Source: Ilyonectria destructans (Eukaryota; Ascomycota; Sordariomycetes; Hypocreales; Nectriaceae). Taken from it: a stretch of 64,000 nt of DNA. The DNA lies in the NCBI GenBank assembly GCA_020740775.1, contig JAHEWK010000006.1:1674001-1738000 (forward strand). The letters run 5' to 3'. The translations under genes were made by a program, and so were the position numbers. Under the pieces are notes generated by a model. It was not told where the DNA came from, made no database searches, and was given only the letters and a program-made list of their open reading frames with translations. This document shows positions 10,736 through 20,060 of the stretch, in pieces; the first letter of the stretch is position 1; each line of letters begins with the position of its first letter.

Positions 10736-11179
10736 ATGGCATCCGATCCACTCGACGATGTCCTCAACATCGAGGAGCGTTTCTATTCGGAGGGCTACCA
10801 ACAGGGCCTCGAAGACGGCGTCCAGGCGGGGCGCATTGAAGGCCGTTCCTTCGGCATGCAGAAAGGCTTTGAGAAGTTCCTCGAGAGCGGCCGTCTCGCT
10901 GGAAAGGCCATCGTCTGGGCAAACCGCATTCCCCGGCAGCCAGGCGCTGCAGCGGATGCCACCGCCAAAGAGCCATGTACGCTACCGCAGTTGCCCAAGA
11001 ACTCACGCCTAGAGAAGAACATCAACACCCTCTACGCCCTCGTCGAGCCCGAGACCCTGTCCACAGCCAACACGGATGAGGCGGTGCAAGACTTTGACGA
11101 CCGGGTGAAGCGGGCGCTGGGGAAAGCGAAGATTGTTGAGCGGATGGTGGGTAGTGGTGGTGCGAAGGAGACATCCTAA
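10736..11179 (+). CDS. LTO1: Lto1/ORAOV1-like Fe-S assembly adaptor
   Basis: Intronless, 147 residues. The N-terminal half carries the deca-GX3 signature of the Yae1/Lto1 family: glycines about every four residues from EGYQQGLEDGVQAGRIEG through SFGMQKGFEKF to ESGRLAGKA. In yeast, Lto1 pairs with Yae1 to bring the ABC protein Rli1/ABCE1 to the cytosolic Fe-S targeting complex, so the gene should matter for ribosome recycling. Yeast Lto1 is reported to use a C-terminal tryptophan for docking; this protein ends GGAKETS with no Trp, and I found no splice alternative that adds one. The gene converges on the complex I gene 209 bp downstream. Orthology is well supported by the glycine pattern and length. 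Confidence 0.85.
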   Translation: MASDPLDDVLNIEERFYSEGYQQGLEDGVQAGRIEGRSFGMQKGFEKFLESGRLAGKAIVWANRIPRQPGAAADATAKEPCTLPQLPKNSRLEKNINTLYALVEPETLSTANTDEAVQDFDDRVKRALGKAKIVERMVGSGGAKETS

Positions 11180-11388
11180 GCGGTTCTCGGTGGGTGCGTA
11201 ACGATCAACGATTTTTGGGCATTCAAATTCCGGCTTGGCATATTTAGCTTGCGGCGTTGGCACAGCACATAGACGGAGTTTTGGGGTTTCGTTTTGTGAA
11301 CAAAAAGGGAACGTCTGCATTGTCAATGGGAAATCTATACCCTCACTACCTCACACTTGTATACACAATTGCTTCCTCCACACTTTCT

Positions 11389-12161
11389 CTACTTGAACGA
11401 CCTGCAAGGATATCTGTCATACGTTAGCACACGCATTCTCGTCTTGTCGAAGCTATTAGGGAACCTACCCCTCGCCGTATGAAGTATCCGTGATAGCATA
11501 CTTGTGCACATCCCACTTTCCGGACGCCAGGCTGGTGCCGCTGGGCAGGGGCGGCAGGCCATCCACGAAAACGTCCTTGGTCACATCCTTAGGGGCCTTC
11601 TCTAGGGCCTTGGCCAGGCCAGTCTCGGCGTCCTGCTTGGCAGCCACGAGGGCCTGTTCACCAGCCTCACCGATGAGGTCGACCTTGGGGGCGGCGGCGC
11701 TGCCGACACTCAGGAGCGAGGCGAACTGGGCCTGGTCGACAACGCTGAGCTGGGGGTACGCTCGGCGGTGGTCGCGCTTCCAGTAGGCGTTGTCGGCGAT
11801 GTCGCCAGCGGGGATCGTCACGGGGTCGTTGTACTCGAGGGGGTCGTTGGAGCCGGGGGCCGGGTAACGGAAGTGAGGGTTGAGCGGCACGCCATTGGAG
11901 CGGTTGGGGTCGAGGGTGAGGAAGCGGCGGACCACCTCCCAGATGCCCGTGGACTGGAGGGTGTGTTTCTGCGCGAGAGCGTATCTGTCAGCGACTGCGT
12001 CTTGGTCTGTCTAGAGTGCGGACGGGCGAGGCAATTCGGATCGATGGTCGGACGGTGCGCGAGCCATTGGACGGCATTGAGGTCGGTAGAAGGGGTCTGC
12101 GGCATACCTTGGCGATGCTCACCACGTCACCGGCGACTTTGGCTGCCGCTTGAGTCGACAT
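11389..12161 (-). CDS. NADH:ubiquinone oxidoreductase 21.3 kDa subunit
   Basis: Fungal accessory subunit of mitochondrial complex I (the NUZM / 21.3 kDa type). Three exons: complement(12108-12161), complement(11469-11968) and complement(11389-11413), giving 192 residues. Introns of 139 and 55 nt, both GT-AG. The first exon encodes MSTQAAAKVAGDVVSIAK. Exon 2 begins KHTLQSTGIWEVVRRF and contains PNRSNGVPLNPHFRYP and KDVFVDGLPPLPSG. The 25-nt last exon supplies the typical ending YPCRSFK; without it the frame stops after SYGEG. The short hydrophobic N terminus has no long presequence. A head-to-tail neighbour, the peroxidase gene, lies 0.7 kb upstream. Confidence 0.9.
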
Positions 12162-12870
12162 GCTGGCGGTATAGCGGGTGACGGCGTCGATTGAGGTTCG
12201 GGTGATGGAACTGTTTGCAAGTTGAAATGAAGCCGTGGTTATTGGCCGGAGTCTGGGATGGGTCATTTAGCCGACACTTTACCGAATCGTCTTCCATGCG
12301 ACTTACCCTATATCATTGCCTGGGTCACTTGGCGCGAGCACTGCATTCTAAGACACAAGCTCTCTGGTGAATATAACTTTATGAGCCTGATCCGCTTGTG
12401 GTTGTGTTTCTTTATCTTCTTCACGGCGTATTTGGAAGTTTCTGGTCGTGGTGTAGCTCAACATCACAAGCCTCCACAGCAAAGCGGGAATGAGAAGCTA
12501 ACAACCAATTTGAATGAAAGCATAGATTGGCATAATAGGTCAAGAAAATACCGATAGTTCACAACTAGTAAGCCATTGGCAACCGCGACAAGCTCTACGA
12601 AACCCTTGTAGTGATGATATACAGATACGTGACCACAGAGGCAGATGCAGAGGAGAGAGTATGATCACATGTAGAAAACTACTATCGTGTGGAAATCCAA
12701 CACCATCTATTGCCCTTACGTGAACCTGCTATCAAAAGTACGAAAATACACCCTTGAATAACCTATACAAATCGATACTGACCCGACTTCATTACCTACA
12801 TCCATCCCATCCATCCCGCTCATTCCGCATCCGTCCCATCCATCCCGCTCGGATTCAATACTGAGTCACA
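12162..12870. other. Intergenic region with 17-bp direct repeats
   Basis: This is the promoter side of the complex I gene and the 3' side of the peroxidase gene. No supported ORF. Near the peroxidase stop, the 17-bp sequence tcccatccatcccgctc occurs at 12805-12821 and again at 12834-12850, inside a CCATCC-rich stretch. Confidence 0.55.
12805..12850. repeat. Two 17-bp direct repeats, 29-bp period
   Basis: Perfect copies at 12805-12821 and 12834-12850, embedded in a CCATCC-type simple sequence just downstream of the peroxidase stop codon. Probably slippage-derived. Confidence 0.8.
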
Positions 12871-13663
12871 TTACTTCTTACCAAGCTCCTCAACCAGGGC
12901 GACAACCTTGTCAAGAGTGCCCTGAGGGCTACCTGGCTCGGCAACAAGCACCTTGCCCTCCTTGTTGACAACGAAGACACCGCGAGTGGTGCCGCTGGGA
13001 GCCTTCTTGAGTCCGATGGCGGCAATCAGCGTCTGCTTGGCGTCGCACAACAGCGGGTAGGGAAGCTTCTGCTTCTCCTTGAAGGTGGTGTTGGCCTTGG
13101 GCGAGTCTTTGCTCAGGCCATAGACGGCGAGGCCGCCGGCAGTCAGCGGCTCGTAGGAGTCGCGGAAGAAGCAGACCTGCTTGGTGCCTGGTGGTGGTGA
13201 GTTAGTCGGACACATCCAATACGTTGAGACGGGTTGAACGGGGGAGCTTACAGCCGGGAGTCGAGGCCTTGGGGTAGGTGAAGAGGACGACACCAGCCTC
13301 GCTCTCGTCAACCAACTTCTTCAAGGTGGTTGTCTCGCCATCGTTGGTCTCGATCTCTCCACCAAAGGTGTCCAGGTCGATGATGTCGCCGACCTCGACC
13401 TTGTCGGACTTGGCGGCCTTCTTGGCTTCGGCCTTCTTGGGCTCCTCTTTCTTGGGCTCTTCCTTCTTGGGCTCTTCCTTCTCCTCCTCGGTCAGATCCT
13501 CCTTGGACTCCTCCTCGACCTTCTTGGCGGGAGCAGGCTTGGCGGCCTTTGCCTTGGCCGCAGCGGTCGCCTTGGCCTTGGTAGCCTTAGGGGCCGCCTT
13601 CTTGGTCACGGGCGCGGGCGCGGGAGGCTCGCGGGCCTTGCGCTTGCGCAGCTCGACGGGCAT
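12871..13663 (-). CDS. DOT5: Nuclear BCP-type thiol peroxidase (Dot5-like)
   Basis: Peroxiredoxin of the bacterioferritin-comigratory-protein class, reducing hydroperoxides through a cysteine thiol. Exons complement(13252-13663) and complement(12871-13187) give 242 residues; the 64-nt intron splits the codon of the peroxidatic cysteine. The motif is TPGCTKQVC, with peroxidatic Cys138 and resolving Cys143 five residues on, the arrangement of atypical 2-Cys BCP enzymes. GVFVVNKEGKVL and a C-terminal helix complete the thioredoxin fold. The first about 90 residues are an Ala/Lys/Pro/Glu tail starting MPVELRKRKAREPP, with a KKEEP tandem repeat (about residues 63-77) and basic clusters that fit the nuclear location known for yeast Dot5. 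The start is the only upstream ATG in frame near the leader. Confidence 0.92.
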
Positions 13664-13706
13664 GATTAGAGATTGGTGGGGGGTTTTGTTTTGGGGGAAA
13701 GGGGAT

Positions 13707-13790
13707 GAGGTGCGATGCGATGTGATGCGCTTGCGACTGAGACTGCGATTGCGACTGCGACTGCGATGCGATGCGATGCGAAACGCGAAT
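13707..13790. repeat. GCGAT/GCGACT simple-sequence region
   Basis: An imperfect array of gcgatg, gcgact and gcgatt units starting about 45 bp upstream of the peroxidase ATG, so it probably lies in that gene's 5' leader or core promoter. Confidence 0.75.
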
Positions 13791-14110
13791 GCGACCAGGG
13801 CCTTCAGAAAGCAACGGGAGATGACGTGCTCGCTCTGCCGTTCGGATCTTTCAGATACAGACTCGGGACTGTCGCAAGCCTTGGGCGCAGTGTCTGGACA
13901 AGGACGAAGCAGGCGAGAAAGGGAAAAGGGGGCTCGCGGAAAAAAACAAGGACAAGGTTGGGCGCTTGGGAAGAGGGGAGTAAGGTAGCGAGAGAGCGAG
14001 AGGGCGAGAACGAAGGGGGGGCGGACGCGCAGAACGAAACGGGGACTGTCCGTCGCAGTCGCAGTCGCAGCCGCCAACAGCAAGACGGAGCAACCTGCCT
14101 ACAATAGCAC

Positions 14111-14150
14111 CAGAGCGCCAGAGCGCCAGAGCGCCAGAGCGCCAGAGCAC
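14111..14150. repeat. Five-copy 8-bp tandem repeat (cagagcgc)
   Basis: Four perfect copies and a fifth with one change (cagagcac), in the divergent promoter region between the peroxidase and the microprotein gene. Confidence 0.9.
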
Positions 14151-14581
14151 CATGGCACCTTCCCGCCCACCTCTCACTGACCGACTTGGCAAACCATCTC
14201 TCCGACAGTCCAGTACCTTACCTAGGAAACTGGAGCATCCGACCCCTGAGCCAATCACAGCCGTGAGTGCTTCTGGTAAGCTTCCGGGAGCTTGGGCCCT
14301 CCGGCAGCGGGCGGCGCGCGGGCCACCATTCGCTTAGATATCTGCGTTTTGGACTGTGGGGGACTGGAGCTGAACCGATAGATGCATGAACCCTCCGTTA
14401 CGCAAAGGCTATGCATCAATTGCAGCAATGCGCATACGCGTCACGGCACCGTTTTGCCCATGGCCTGCTGTCAACCCACTCGCCAGTTTCTTAGCGTCAG
14501 CGTCGGCGTCAACAGCAGCATCGGTGCAATCCGCAACACCTGCCAAGTATCGGAGCAACCTCCCGATAACTCGACGCCAAC

Positions 14582-14932
14582 ATGAATCCTCGGGTGAGTT
14601 GCCGCCTGCTATGGGTCTCTCAAGTTAGTCTCTGCATACTGACTTTTTCTTGTCTAGAAACTTATGGCCCCCGCGGCTGCTTTTACAATGGCCTGCGTTC
14701 TACTCGCGTGAGTTGAGATAAGTGGCGTGGTTTTGGACCGCGCAATGAAGGAGTGAGTTTTTGATGCTAACCAGAGGGCAACATGCCCATCAAAGATACA
14801 CGAGATCATCTATCCGATCGGCAAGAGAACAAGCGGTGTGTAATTACTTACTACAAACTGCCGCCGCGTTCCCGGGACTAACCCTGGTGTTAGAGGACTC
14901 ACAAGTTGGGAGAGCGGCCAAGGGGTCAGTGA
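14582..14932 (+). CDS. 46-residue single-pass membrane microprotein, four exons
   Basis: Exons 14582-14593, 14658-14707, 14796-14835 and 14894-14932; phases 0, 2 and 0 join without a stop, giving 46 residues. All three introns have good signals: gtgagt to tgtctag (64 nt); gtgagt with a gctaac branch to caaag (88 nt); gtgtgt with an actaac branch to gttag (58 nt). The protein starts MNPRKLMAPAAAF, has one hydrophobic helix (about residues 7-22, ending CVLLAY), then TRSSIRSAREQA and a short basic tail. I recall small conserved fungal proteins beginning MNPRKLMAPA followed by YTRSSIR, which supports the first three exons; the last exon is less certain. Function unknown. The helix with a positively charged flank would fit a mitochondrial inner-membrane protein, by inference only. 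Confidence 0.62.
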
Positions 14933-15643
14933 GATACCAACATCATAGACATTCATCATTGCATCGCCTGCGTTTCGGATACGGCGCTCGGGAAGCGTGA
15001 ATTTGTACGATTTGTTTTGTTGTTTATGCAATTGAAGAAACACGGTAATCACTAGGCTCGCACTGCGCCATTCATTACCCAAGCTGTAGAGAGCGTGTTC
15101 TAAGTGTTACTCGAGAGATCCGCATTGCGAGGAGGCTTCATTAATGACCGCATGCATCTTCACTTTGCATAACATATGTTCGTCACTTGAGGACTACCGT
15201 ATGTACCAAATAGTGCTGTGAATGTATTCCCAGAAACCAATTGATGAAATCAGCCAACTCCCCATGCTATAAAACCTACACCAGCACGATATGCTACACC
15301 TTGTCATCCGCAATGCATCCCATGTTCCCATTCCCTAACCAGAACACTCCCCCCTCTCCCAAAACATGTAAACAGAGAAAATGTCCTGGCTTGCGTATGC
15401 GTTGAGTGTGAGTGTGTGCCGTTGCGAGCATGAATTGATAGGGAAACCTGACTAGGCCCCTGTATTCATTCCTGGCCCGTTTGAACCAAGATTTGTCTAA
15501 ACCTACAGCCGACCAAGGGTATCTCAGCCTTGTTCCGCCCCCAAACCCATTCCGTATGAATCAATGTGTACAACCCCATAGTCTTCAGAAACTTCTCCTC
15601 GTTTACCATCTTGCGTGTATCATGTTCGACTCTGCCTCTGTAT
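14933..15643. other. Convergent intergenic region
   Basis: About 0.7 kb between the 3' ends of the microprotein gene and the mitochondrial carrier gene. I see no gene, only 3' UTR-like AT-richer sequence. Confidence 0.5.
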
Positions 15644-16940
15644 TTACGGCTCTGGAGTTTCTCCGAGTAACAACATTCGTGCCTCGGCCCTCGTCTTGTT
15701 TAGGTGTCCCATGACATATTCGTATGTCAACATGGTGACGGTCGCTGCGGGAACGGCTCGCATCATGTTGGTCCCCAGTCCGGCGTAGAATGCCCTCCAG
15801 CCCTCCTCGCGGAGGATCGTCCGGAAGGTACTCGCCACGCCCCTGTACTTGGGGCGCTCTACTGGCACTTGTTGAGTAGGACGGCCGGGTGTGACTCCCA
15901 TTCCCTGAATGAATTGCTCTCCCGCTACCGGACGTCGCTGGGTTTGTAGCCGAGTCCGAATGACCTCATGAGGGTATGTTGCACTGCTGGCAAGAATCTT
16001 GGAGAGGATCGAGGCCGAAAGAATGCCCACCCATTGCGCCTCGCCCTCGGCAGGTGCCTCACCCATGCCCTGCCCCGTAAACGACGTCTTGAGGAATTCG
16101 TAGGTCGGGAATTGGACTGCTACGTGTGTTAGGCCGAGCAGGGCTGGTGTCAGGCCGGAATAGAAGGAGGCGATGCCTTCTGATGTGTACATCTTGCGGG
16201 CAGCGTCGATTGTTGACCGGTAGTGCCATGGCGCTTGTAGGGTGGGCCGCGCCGTGGGGGTGCTACCGGGCTTGGGGAAGAATGACTCGTTTTGGGATCG
16301 AGAATGGATGTTGCTCTGTGACATGAGCCGAGTCTTGATGACCCAAATCGGGTTGGTGACGATCGTGCTGCTGGCGCCGGCGATTATGGAGGACCAGAAG
16401 TTGATGACATGGCTGTTGTCTGCGCGCATCACGACGATTAGCAAACGGCAGCTCTCCAACATTTCCCGCTTTCAACTTACCATAGTAGCCCCCTAGCCAG
16501 CCCTTGCTCTTGTTGTAGACGGTGAACCACACAGCCCACGTCGGTAGGTAACCCATGACAATGGGCCCCAACCCGCGATACAGTCCGCGGATGCCCTCCT
16601 CGCGCCAGATGACACTGGCGGTGCCGACTAGGCCGTTGTAGATCTTGGGGTGGCCGACATGGCGACCCTTCTCGACCAAGATTTGGCCGCCCTGCGCCTG
16701 CAGCTTGGTTTTGATGACGTCGAGTGGGCAGGTGACGATGCCCGAGGTGAAGCCGCCGATGGCGCCGGCGAGGGCGTTGAACTGCGAGTCGGAGGCGTGG
16801 AGAGTCCATCGGTGCAGCGGGGTCACTGCTACGGAGTCGTGCATTTGGGCGTTGGCAGCAGCGAGGCCGTAGGGCGATGCAGCATACTCTGGGGACGACG
16901 GTCGGGAAGCTTCGGGGGAGTGTTGGTCAAGAGACGACAT
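15644..16940 (-). CDS. YIA6: Mitochondrial carrier, NAD+/pyrimidine-nucleotide subfamily
   Basis: Inner-membrane solute carrier with three about 100-residue repeats and six helices. Exons complement(16481-16940) and complement(15644-16419), intron 61 nt (gtaagt to gcgcag), 411 residues. The three carrier signatures are PLDVIKTKLQAQ, NPIWVIKTRLMSQ and YPHEVIRTRLQTQ. The PIWVIK form of the second signature, with GYLPTWAVWFTVYNKSK and AVQFPTYEFLK, places it with yeast Yia6/Yea6 (NAD+) and Rim2 rather than ADP/ATP or amino-acid carriers. The N terminus (about 55 residues, Ser/Pro-rich) precedes the first repeat. The NAD+ role is inferred from subfamily resemblance. Symbol given as closest yeast relative. 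Confidence 0.82.
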
Positions 16941-17711
16941 TCCCTCTGGCTCTCGTTCGCCCGTCGTTCTGGCCGCTTCCTCGTAGTCGATTTTTGTTCA
17001 ACTCTTGTCCCGTCTCGGTAGGAATGGATTTGGCGGACGATGGGTCTTTTCGACAAGGATTACTGAACGAGGCGTCGTCGGTTTCGCTGCCGTTTCCTGG
17101 CTCCGGCCGGGGAGCAGGCGGATGCCGTCGACGAGGGCGAGATAAGCCGTTTCCCTCCCTCGCTCTCGGGGCCGTGTTTTCCTTGGCAGCCAAGTTTCCC
17201 CCCTCTATAATTCCTATTCCGATGCCGATTCGGCCCCCAAAAAAGCCGTCCGTCGAGGGTGTCTCGTGCCGGTATAGGAAGTCCTCGCCGCCCGATACTG
17301 GTGCTGCGGGGGGACGCTCCCGCGCGCCGTGACCGTTCCCGCCTAGCGATTGGCGCCGGCCATTGACCTGGGGCAGAGACTGGAGGGGATTCGCCTGGGC
17401 GCCGGAGCGGTCGGAGACGGTGAGCGCGATGGGCGGGAGGAAACGGGGGGGAAAGCGAGGCGGCCCGTGGAGGAGGAAGCGGGAGGATGGGATGGTGGAG
17501 AGAGAGAGAAGATGGGAACCAAGCCAAGTTTCCCAGAAGAATGGCGGCGGGCAGCGGGTCGATGACGGGTCGGGCGGGTGGTGGGAATGCCTACTAATAC
17601 GTGCTGTAAGGCAGGGAGTCCAGCGGATTCCATGTTGGTGGGCATCAGAGCGCTGCAGCCAGCGGGTTTGCGTCGGCCGTAGGGTGCTGAGGGGCCCAAT
17701 TCACGCCAGTT

Positions 17712-17738
17712 GGGTGTAGTGGGTGTAGTGGGTGTAGC
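17712..17738. repeat. Three-copy 9-bp tandem repeat (gggtgtagt)
   Basis: Two perfect copies and a third differing at its last base, in the carrier/QCR7 intergenic region. Confidence 0.85.
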
Positions 17739-18572
17739 GTCTAGACCATGTTGTGTAGCGCCTACGGCCTAAGAGCGCCCCCTGCGCAAAACCTGGCAGC
17801 ATGTGGGTTCCAGCACTCAGCGCTGTCGCCAGCGCAGTGGGCCCGCTGTAGGAGTTGGTATCTGCGACGCAGTAGTCGGGAGTGTTTTTTCTGCTCTTCG
17901 CCCGTTACAAGCCGGTCCCGGCCATGGACAAATGACGCAGTGCTAATCGACACTAGAAAAGGCGGCATCTCTGGGGTGTTTTGGGACCGTATCTACAGAG
18001 GCTTGACGACGAATCCATACCGTATACCAGGCCAACAATGAGCCGGCCTGTCGCAGGTGCGCTCAAGTGCGTTGCAGTGCGGTGCATCAAGCCGACTTCT
18101 GCAGCAGGTCTCGCGTGCGTCCGCGGCATGTCTATCTCTGCCATCCCACGCACGTCCACGCACATAGTCCACGAGGTGTGATACCGACCAGGCTTATCCG
18201 GCCGGGCAGGCGTGGGATGTTTGCTGTAGCAAAGGAAACGTCGGGGCGGGATGTTGCCTCGTGTTAGTCTTCTCACAGGCTTCAACCCGAGGTTGATGCG
18301 ACGCAGATCGCTGGATGACACTCTCACGCCGAGGAGATGGCTTGTGACTCCAGAGCTGACCCTTTCAATCACTTGGTCGTCAACCGTCATCTGTCCTGGC
18401 CAAGGAGGTGCTTCTCAAACCGCCATCACTGGCCGTACTCTTCCGAATGCCGGCTTTGTACGGAAGAGACTGAGATGCAACCCCCCCACATTTCCCTGCT
18501 GCACCCTTCCCCGTGACCGCATCCCTTCACCCATCCCCGATCCGCAAGACCGTTCACTCCTCCTTCCCTGCA

Positions 18573-18688
18573 TATAAAACGGCCGAGTCACGTGAAAGGT
18601 CACGCTCCCAGAAACCGACTGGCCGCCCCACTGCAACCAACGAGCGAGCGAGCGAGGAAGGAATGGTCATCAAAGCAAATCGCACGTG
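18573..18688 (+). promoter_or_regulatory. QCR7 promoter: TATAAA and two CACGTG boxes
   Basis: TATAAA at 18573-18578, then CACGTG at 18589-18594 (in tcacgtga) and at 18683-18688, 130-245 nt upstream of the QCR7 ATG. CACGTG is the site of bHLH factors such as Cbf1, which in yeast binds upstream of the complex III gene QCR8. The function here is inference. Confidence 0.45.
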
Positions 18689-18817
18689 ACTTCCCGAGCT
18701 CTCCCAGAAGTTTTGCTCCCTCAGCCCATCCATTTCGCGCATTCCCGAACCCGACGACGAACGACGGAATCGACGACGCCCTCCAACGACCCCCAGCTCC
18801 TCGTCAATCCCTCAACC

Positions 18818-19396
18818 ATGAAGTACTCGCTCGCTCCCTACATTCTGCGGAGGCCCTGGTTGGCCCGGCTCTTCAAGCCCGCGGCCACCTGGTACGTCAA
18901 CGCCGCCGGCTACCGCCAGCTCGGCCTGAGGTACGCGAACAAACCCCCCCCTCGACCGAACGATGCGAATCCAGCGACTTAAAACACCCAATTGGGCGGT
19001 CTTGGACACCTACGGCCCCCTGTGGTCTCGATACGGACTTCTTTTGCTGATCGAGTCATTCAATTGATGCAGACACGATGACCTTCTCGAGGAGGAGAAC
19101 GATGCCGCCCAGAAGGCCCTCAAGCGAATCTCCGCCAAGGACTCCTACGAGCGAATCTACCGTATCCGCCGCGCTGTTCAGTGCAGTTACCAGCACAAGC
19201 TGCTTCCCAAGGAGCAGTGGACCACGACCGCCACTGTACGATCCCCCTCGGCAATGACCACGACCGCCGAAGAGAACCTGGCTAACCCCCCTTACCACAG
19301 GATACCCGCTACCTCTCACCCGTCATCGAAGGCGTCAAGGCTGAGATGGCCGAGAAGGAGGAGCTCGACTCTATTGCCGTCATCCGCAAGAACTAA
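18818..19396 (+). CDS. QCR7: Ubiquinol-cytochrome c reductase subunit 7
   Basis: Matrix-side 14 kDa-type subunit of complex III. Three exons: 18818-18930, 19073-19235 and 19301-19396, giving 123 residues. Introns are 142 and 65 nt, GT-AG; the second has a gctaac branch point. Family features: GYRQLGLRHDDLLEEEND across the first junction, then AQKALKRI, the YERIYRIRRAVQCS core, KLLPKEQWT, and DTRYLSPVIEGVKAEMAEKEELD in the last exon. Length and content match fungal Qcr7. The start MKYSLAPYILRRPWLARLFK gives a basic amphipathic N terminus. CACGTG elements lie upstream. Confidence 0.95.
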
Positions 19397-20060
19397 GCGG
19401 TCCGGTTGACCAATCGGGGAAATTGATGAGTGTATAGAGTAGGAGGATGGGTGGTTTGAGCGTGAACAGCGCCTCCAAAGAGCGAACGGCGACCCAAATG
19501 GACTAGACAGTCGCGTGTACCCTATGTATAGAGGTCGTCTACTGACTCACATTACACAATTGTTCCTATCCGTTTGTTTTTGTGATGTCTTATTATTATT
19601 TTCCTGGACTTCTTTTTCGTAATTTACAATGTGCCGCCATCTGGATCAGGTTCTAAACAAAGAATTCATCTCCAAGCAGACCCTATGCGGCGGCCCGGGA
19701 ACTCCAATCGATAAGATCAGAATTCCTGGAACAGCTTGGTCCAGGGTCTGCATATCTGCACCGCCCTTCATGGCCAGACTGGAGGTCTGACCGGGTCCTC
19801 ACCTCCCACAGCCTTCTTCCCAAACACAATCCCCCAGGAACCGTGCCGAGACACCATACGCCGAGCCAGATTTGGATCGTTATCTGTCGACATTCATCCG
19901 TCCTTTTCCGACCGTCTCCCAGCATGCGACTCCGTCCCAAACAAATGGTGCAAATATGGCCGTTAATGCTTTTCTCGTGCCCTCCTCTTTATGACTGAAC
20001 AAACAAGTGATCAAGTGGCTGACACCTGTACCAGCAGAGGTCTAGGAGAACATGACTGGC
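19397..20060. other. Convergent 3' intergenic region
   Basis: 664 bp between the QCR7 and Ubp3 stop codons. T-rich stretches around 19575-19625 fit poly(A) signals. No gene seen. Confidence 0.55.

Larger units (their letters stand above)
13664..14581. other. Divergent promoter region rich in short tandem repeats
   Basis: 918 bp between the peroxidase and the microprotein gene. It holds GCGATG/GCGACT simple repeats (13707-13790), a CAGTCG run (about 14055-14075) and an 8-bp tandem repeat (14111-14150). The open frames across it are by-products of this composition; I support no gene. Confidence 0.55.
16941..18817. other. Divergent intergenic region, carrier / QCR7
   Basis: 1.9 kb of GC-rich sequence without a supported gene; the longest frames (for example minus 17953-18390) have no recognisable content. 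A 9-bp unit (gggtgtagt) is tandemly repeated three times at 17712-17738. The right end holds the QCR7 promoter, with CACGTG motifs and a TATAAA. Confidence 0.55.

Noticed and set aside
17060..17527. A minus-strand frame of 155 codons upstream of the carrier gene
   Set aside because: Pro/Ser/Arg low-complexity by-product of CT-rich leader sequence.
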